Assembly: GCA_002317355.1 (NCBI GenBank)
Contig: DCJC01000056.1
Location: forward strand, 24,857 to 88,856
Direction of reading: 5' to 3'
Length of the DNA: 64,000 nucleotides
Source of the DNA: Prevotellaceae bacterium UBA1710
GTDB lineage: Bacteria; Bacteroidota; Bacteroidia; Bacteroidales; Bacteroidaceae
In this document: piece after piece, positions 61,083 to 64,000 of the stretch
Layout of the letters: each line of letters starts with the position of its first letter
Numbering within the stretch: position 1 is the stretch's first letter
Program-made: the position numbers and the translations under genes
The notes under the pieces: generated by a model
The model's input: the letters and a program-made list of their open reading frames with translations, nothing else
Told to the model about the DNA's origin: nothing
The model's database searches: none

Positions 61083-62561
61083 TTATTCCTTAATTCCGAG
61101 TTCTTGCTCGATGGCAAGAATCTCGTTGCTGAAATCCTTGTCTTTCTTGATTTTCTCAGTTATGAGGTTGAGGCTATGAATAACCGTTGAGTGATCACGA
61201 TTACCGATGCATCTGCCAATGCGTGCTGCTGGCATGCGGATATGCTTGTCGGCAAGGTACATGATGACCTGTCGTGGAAAAACTATCTCACGCTTGCGTG
61301 TACGACCCTTAATCTGCTGTTCGGTGACATCATAGTGTGTGCAGATGACGCGGATTATGTCATCGATGGTAAGAGCCTGATTGTCTATCTTGACGGCACG
61401 CATCACAATGCGCTCAACGAACTTCATGTCGATGTTGCAGTTGTATGTGATACTGTATGCCATCACGGAGTTTATGATGCCTTGAATTTCACGCACGCTG
61501 CCGTTGGCATTCTCTGCGATGTATTGGATGACAGGTTCAGGGATATGAAGTCCGTCACGCTGAATCTTACGCTTCAGGATATCCACACAGAGCTGTACGT
61601 TTGGCTTCTCCATCTCAGCCACTACACCACATGAGAAACGTGTGATGAGTCGATCCATCATCCCTTGGAGCTGAACTGGAGGTCGGTCGCTGACGAGGAT
61701 GATGCGCTTTGCTGTGCGGAAGAGGTGGTTGAAGATATGGAAGAATGTCTCTTGTGTCTTTGGAGAGTTGAGCCATTCCTGCACATCATCGACAATGAGC
61801 ATATCAATGGTCTGGTAGAAGCCGATGAAGTCATTGATCTTGCTCTGCATGTTTGCATTGACATACTGCACCTGAAAGATGCGGGCGCTGACATAGAGCA
61901 CGCGCTTGTTTGGGTACATCTCCTTACATCGAACACCGATGGCATTGACAAGGTGAGTCTTTCCACAGCCAGAAGGGCCATAGATGAACAATGGGTTGAA
62001 CTGAGTGCCTTGTGGGTGTTCGGCTATGCTGAGACCTACGGAGCGGCAAAGCTTGTTGGATGCGCCTTCTACGTAGTTTGAGAATGTCTGGTGCAGGTTG
62101 AGTTGTGAGTCAATCTCAGGAAGGTGAGTTGTGATAACAGAGCCTGGAGCCTGAATGAGTTCCTGCTGATTGTTTGTGGCAAGAGCAGCTTTTGCCTGTC
62201 CGTCACCACTTTCTGTATCTACAGCTCCTTCGTATGTGTATCCAAAGCCTTTGCCTCCACGCTTTGTCTGAGGCGCAGAGGTATTTGTGGTCACACTATC
62301 TTCTTTTTTTACGATGATAGTATGCCATTTCAGTCTTATTCTACCAAAAGTATTGCTTATAGCAGTGCGTAGGTGATCGATATAGTTCTTCTCGATGTAC
62401 TGAGCCACATAATCGCTTGGCACGCTCAATATAAGTGTGCATGTAGCAGGAGTATATGTCTCAAATTCTACCTGTGAGAACCAAGTCTGGTATTCGTTCG
62501 CCTCGATATTCTGCTGGAAGTACTTCTGGCAACTTGCCCATAAGGCTCGAGGATTTTGCAC
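61083..62561 (-). CDS. dnaA: Chromosomal replication initiator DnaA
   Basis: AAA+ ATPase that opens the replication origin. The 492-residue product has domain I (ALWASCQKYFQQNIEANEYQ), a variable Gly/Gln linker, the Walker A FIYGPSGCGKTHLVNAIG (about 195-212), Walker B MLIVDDVQEW, and the DNA-binding domain IV with GRTRKREIVFPRQVIMYLAD and IGRCIGNRDHSTVIHSL. Start is GTG at 62559-62561. No DnaA-box cluster was seen nearby, so the origin is probably elsewhere. Its leader holds two short repeat arrays (62575-62640). Confidence 0.96.
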   Translation of the reverse strand: MQNPRALWASCQKYFQQNIEANEYQTWFSQVEFETYTPATCTLILSVPSDYVAQYIEKNYIDHLRTAISNTFGRIRLKWHTIIVKKEDSVTTNTSAPQTKRGGKGFGYTYEGAVDTESGDGQAKAALATNNQQELIQAPGSVITTHLPEIDSQLNLHQTFSNYVEGASNKLCRSVGLSIAEHPQGTQFNPLFIYGPSGCGKTHLVNAIGVRCKEMYPNKRVLYVSARIFQVQYVNANMQSKINDFIGFYQTIDMLIVDDVQEWLNSPKTQETFFHIFNHLFRTAKRIILVSDRPPVQLQGMMDRLITRFSCGVVAEMEKPNVQLCVDILKRKIQRDGLHIPEPVIQYIAENANGSVREIQGIINSVMAYSITYNCNIDMKFVERIVMRAVKIDNQALTIDDIIRVICTHYDVTEQQIKGRTRKREIVFPRQVIMYLADKHIRMPAARIGRCIGNRDHSTVIHSLNLITEKIKKDKDFSNEILAIEQELGIKE

Positions 62562-62574
62562 GGAAAATTTTATT

Positions 62575-62640
62575 AATTACGAATTACAAATTACGAGTCG
62601 TCGAAGTCTCGAATTATCGAAATTTCGAGTAGTCGAAGAA
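62575..62640. repeat. Heptamer and octamer arrays upstream of dnaA
   Basis: AATTAC starts at 62575, 62582 and 62589 (7-bp steps). TCGA starts at 62601, 62609, 62617, 62625 and 62633 (8-bp steps). The heptamer family is the one found upstream of topB and the four-helix gene. Together they fill most of the 90-bp gap between dnaA and the MlaD-family gene. Confidence 0.85.
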
Positions 62641-62651
62641 TTGAAAAGGAT

Positions 62652-63551
62652 TTACTTATCTTTTCTGCCGAAAAGTGAGAAGTGTACGTATCTCTTTGGA
62701 TGAGCCTTCAGGTCGATGAGCAGTGAGTCTGCTGCCTGCATTGTGGCTGTCATATTGTTGTAGAGAGCTGGGTCGTGGAGAAGGAGACCAACTGAGCCTT
62801 CGCGTGAATTGAGGCTGTTGGTGAGCTTTTCTACGTTGGCAAGAGTCTTGTCAACCTTTGACATAGTGCCAGCGAGATCTAAAGCAGCGAGATTACCTGT
62901 GAGCTTCTCTGTATTTGCAAGTGTTGCATCAGCTTTTTCTGCGAGTCCCGGTATGCGCTCGTTGAGCTCTGCAAGCATCTTGTTGATCTGCATTGTTGTG
63001 ACTGTAAGGTTCTGTGATACGGTCTCGGCATTATGCAGAGTACCAGCAAGAGCAGGGTCGCCCAATAGGGAATTGAGTGATGCGAGGATGCTATCGAGCT
63101 TTGGCAGCATCTTCTCAACTGCAGGAATCATGGCCTTAACTTCCCCCATAGCACCTTCAGAAGCTATACCCTTGATTACATCGCCTGGTCTGAGAAGATT
63201 GTCTGGTGAGCCTGCGAGAAGGAGGTTGACGCGAGAGTTGCCCATGAGGTCAGAGCTGATCTCTGCAGTGGTTCCAACTGGAAGGTGCAGCGCCTTGTCA
63301 ACATCAGCTCTTGCGATGATGACATGGCGATCATAGTCGTATTTTGCATCGAGAATAGTACCGATACGATAGCCATCTGCATAGATTGGTGCAGCGCCAG
63401 TGAGGCCTTCTGCATTATTGAATTCTACGATGTAGATATTATCTGATGCGAAAAGGGACTGCCCCTTCAGGAAATTCAATCCAAAGAATAGAATAACCAC
63501 ACCAATGATTGCCACGAGGGCAATTCTAACTTCTTTTGTAAAATATTTCAC
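62652..63551 (-). CDS. MlaD/MCE-family protein
   Basis: A 299-residue envelope protein anchored by one N-terminal helix (VRIALVAIIGVVILFFGLNF), followed by an MCE domain (about 38-115, YIVEFNNAEGLTGAAPIYAD) and a helical C-terminal part with repeated Asn/Leu patterns (TLANTEKLTGNLAALDLAGT). MCE proteins carry phospholipids between membranes. The permease and ATPase partners (MlaE, MlaF) are not in the window. It follows the amidase-like gene by 24 bp. Confidence 0.88.
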   Translation of the reverse strand: MKYFTKEVRIALVAIIGVVILFFGLNFLKGQSLFASDNIYIVEFNNAEGLTGAAPIYADGYRIGTILDAKYDYDRHVIIARADVDKALHLPVGTTAEISSDLMGNSRVNLLLAGSPDNLLRPGDVIKGIASEGAMGEVKAMIPAVEKMLPKLDSILASLNSLLGDPALAGTLHNAETVSQNLTVTTMQINKMLAELNERIPGLAEKADATLANTEKLTGNLAALDLAGTMSKVDKTLANVEKLTNSLNSREGSVGLLLHDPALYNNMTATMQAADSLLIDLKAHPKRYVHFSLFGRKDK

Positions 63552-63575
63552 TGTAGTATATGTTTCTTTATTAAT

Positions 63576-64000
63576 TTACTTCGCCTTGTTTACCTTGTAC
63601 TCGATGACAGCATCGTTGGTGTTGATTTTCGCGCCATTCTTGAATGCAACAATGAAGCATCCTGGGAATTTGCTGCCAACGCTCTTGCGTAACTCGACTA
63701 TCTCATTGTAGTCGGTTGATGCACCGAGTGTGTATTTATATACCTTGCCTTCCTTGTAGTAATTGGCTGTCTCACCCTGGAAACGTGCATCCTTTGGATC
63801 AAGAATCTTATCAGAGATGAATATCTGGATCATGAATACAGGTGCACCGACTGGGGCATTGTTCGTCTTAGCCTGTGCCTTAGGTGTTGACTGTGTCGCA
63901 GGTTTTGGCGTTGGAGCTGGTTCAGCCTTTGGGGCAGGTTCTGGCTTAGGTTGCTGAGCTACCTGAGCCTGCTGTTGAGCAGGTTTAGGCTGTTCTACCT
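63576..64000 (-). CDS. C-terminal part of a probable N-acetylmuramoyl-L-alanine amidase
   Basis: Open to the window edge. The visible 141 codons begin in a Pro/Gln/Ala/Lys-rich linker (PKPEPAPKAEPAPTPKPAT) and end in a SPOR-like domain with VFMIQIFISDKILDPKDARF and ELRKSVGSKFPGCFIVAFKN. In Bacteroidales the gene before this MlaD homologue is usually an amidase with such a C-terminus. The catalytic domain is outside the window, so the assignment rests on context. Confidence 0.6.
   Translation of the reverse strand, partial: VEQPKPAQQQAQVAQQPKPEPAPKAEPAPTPKPATQSTPKAQAKTNNAPVGAPVFMIQIFISDKILDPKDARFQGETANYYKEGKVYKYTLGASTDYNEIVELRKSVGSKFPGCFIVAFKNGAKINTNDAVIEYKVNKAK

Noticed and set aside
61083..62640. 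Replication origin next to dnaA
   Set aside because: The adjacent gaps carry repeat arrays but no group of DnaA boxes, and the neighbours are not the usual origin genes.

Overview
The window comes from a Bacteroidota chromosome, most likely order Bacteroidales and close to Prevotella/Segatella. Three things point there: type IX secretion (T9SS) genes in the porP-gldK-gldL-gldM order, BspA-type leucine-rich-repeat proteins with T9SS-like C-termini, and promoters of the Bacteroidota type (TTTG, 19-20 bp, TAnnTTTG), which recur upstream of many genes. The species is an inference.

Layout. 1-4320 (-): T9SS operon porP-gldK-gldL-gldM, with gldM cut by the window edge. 4420-18087 (-): an OmpA-family protein, then a likely seven-gene unit read from the apbC promoter (apbC, alpha-2-macroglobulin-like protein, DUF1573 protein, meaB, ispH, cmk, helix-hairpin-helix barrel protein). 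18331-23240 (-): small outer-membrane barrel, topB, four-helix-bundle protein, trmB. 23391-27734 (-): two cassettes, each a large secreted protein followed by a mini-protein starting MKK..Y..P. 28482-31470 (-): ilvE, xseB, xseA. 31595-35825 (+): MATE transporter, kinase-like protein, purT, YeiH-type transporter. 35887-48416 (+): a tightly packed surface-glycan cluster with a phosphoethanolamine transferase-like protein, two acyltransferases, a UbiA-family phosphoribosyltransferase, a HAD phosphatase, two paralogous multi-membrane-span proteins, three glycosyltransferases and a flippase. 49111-52531 (-): a converging operon of a KpsF-type isomerase, LicD, a cytidylyltransferase and an asparagine-synthase-like protein, probably adding a phospho-substituent to the same glycan. 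52641-57793 (+): M23 peptidase, glycine-zipper lipoprotein, and a receiver/PPDK-N fusion protein. 57794-59390: a long non-coding stretch with repeats, a possible ncRNA, an initiator tRNA and a tRNA relic. 59390-60767 (+): TetR regulator and fabG. 61083-64000 (-): dnaA, an MlaD-family protein and the C-terminus of a protein that is probably an amidase.

The most unusual content is intergenic. Four gaps carry arrays in which a TCC-type hexamer and its inverted GGA-type partner recur at exact 11-bp steps across the centre of symmetry (19178, 29684, 58091, 60929). Heptamer arrays (AATTACN) lie just upstream of topB, the four-helix gene and dnaA. An octamer array (TCGANNNN) lies beyond the dnaA one. 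There is a 316-bp MITE-like element with 24-bp terminal inverted repeats, a repeat block shared by two distant gaps, and a run of hairpins built from ACCTATAT. Two leaders (apbC and the receiver/PPDK-N gene) can form mutually exclusive structures. Coordinates and motifs were read by eye. Family names come from recognition, not database searches.
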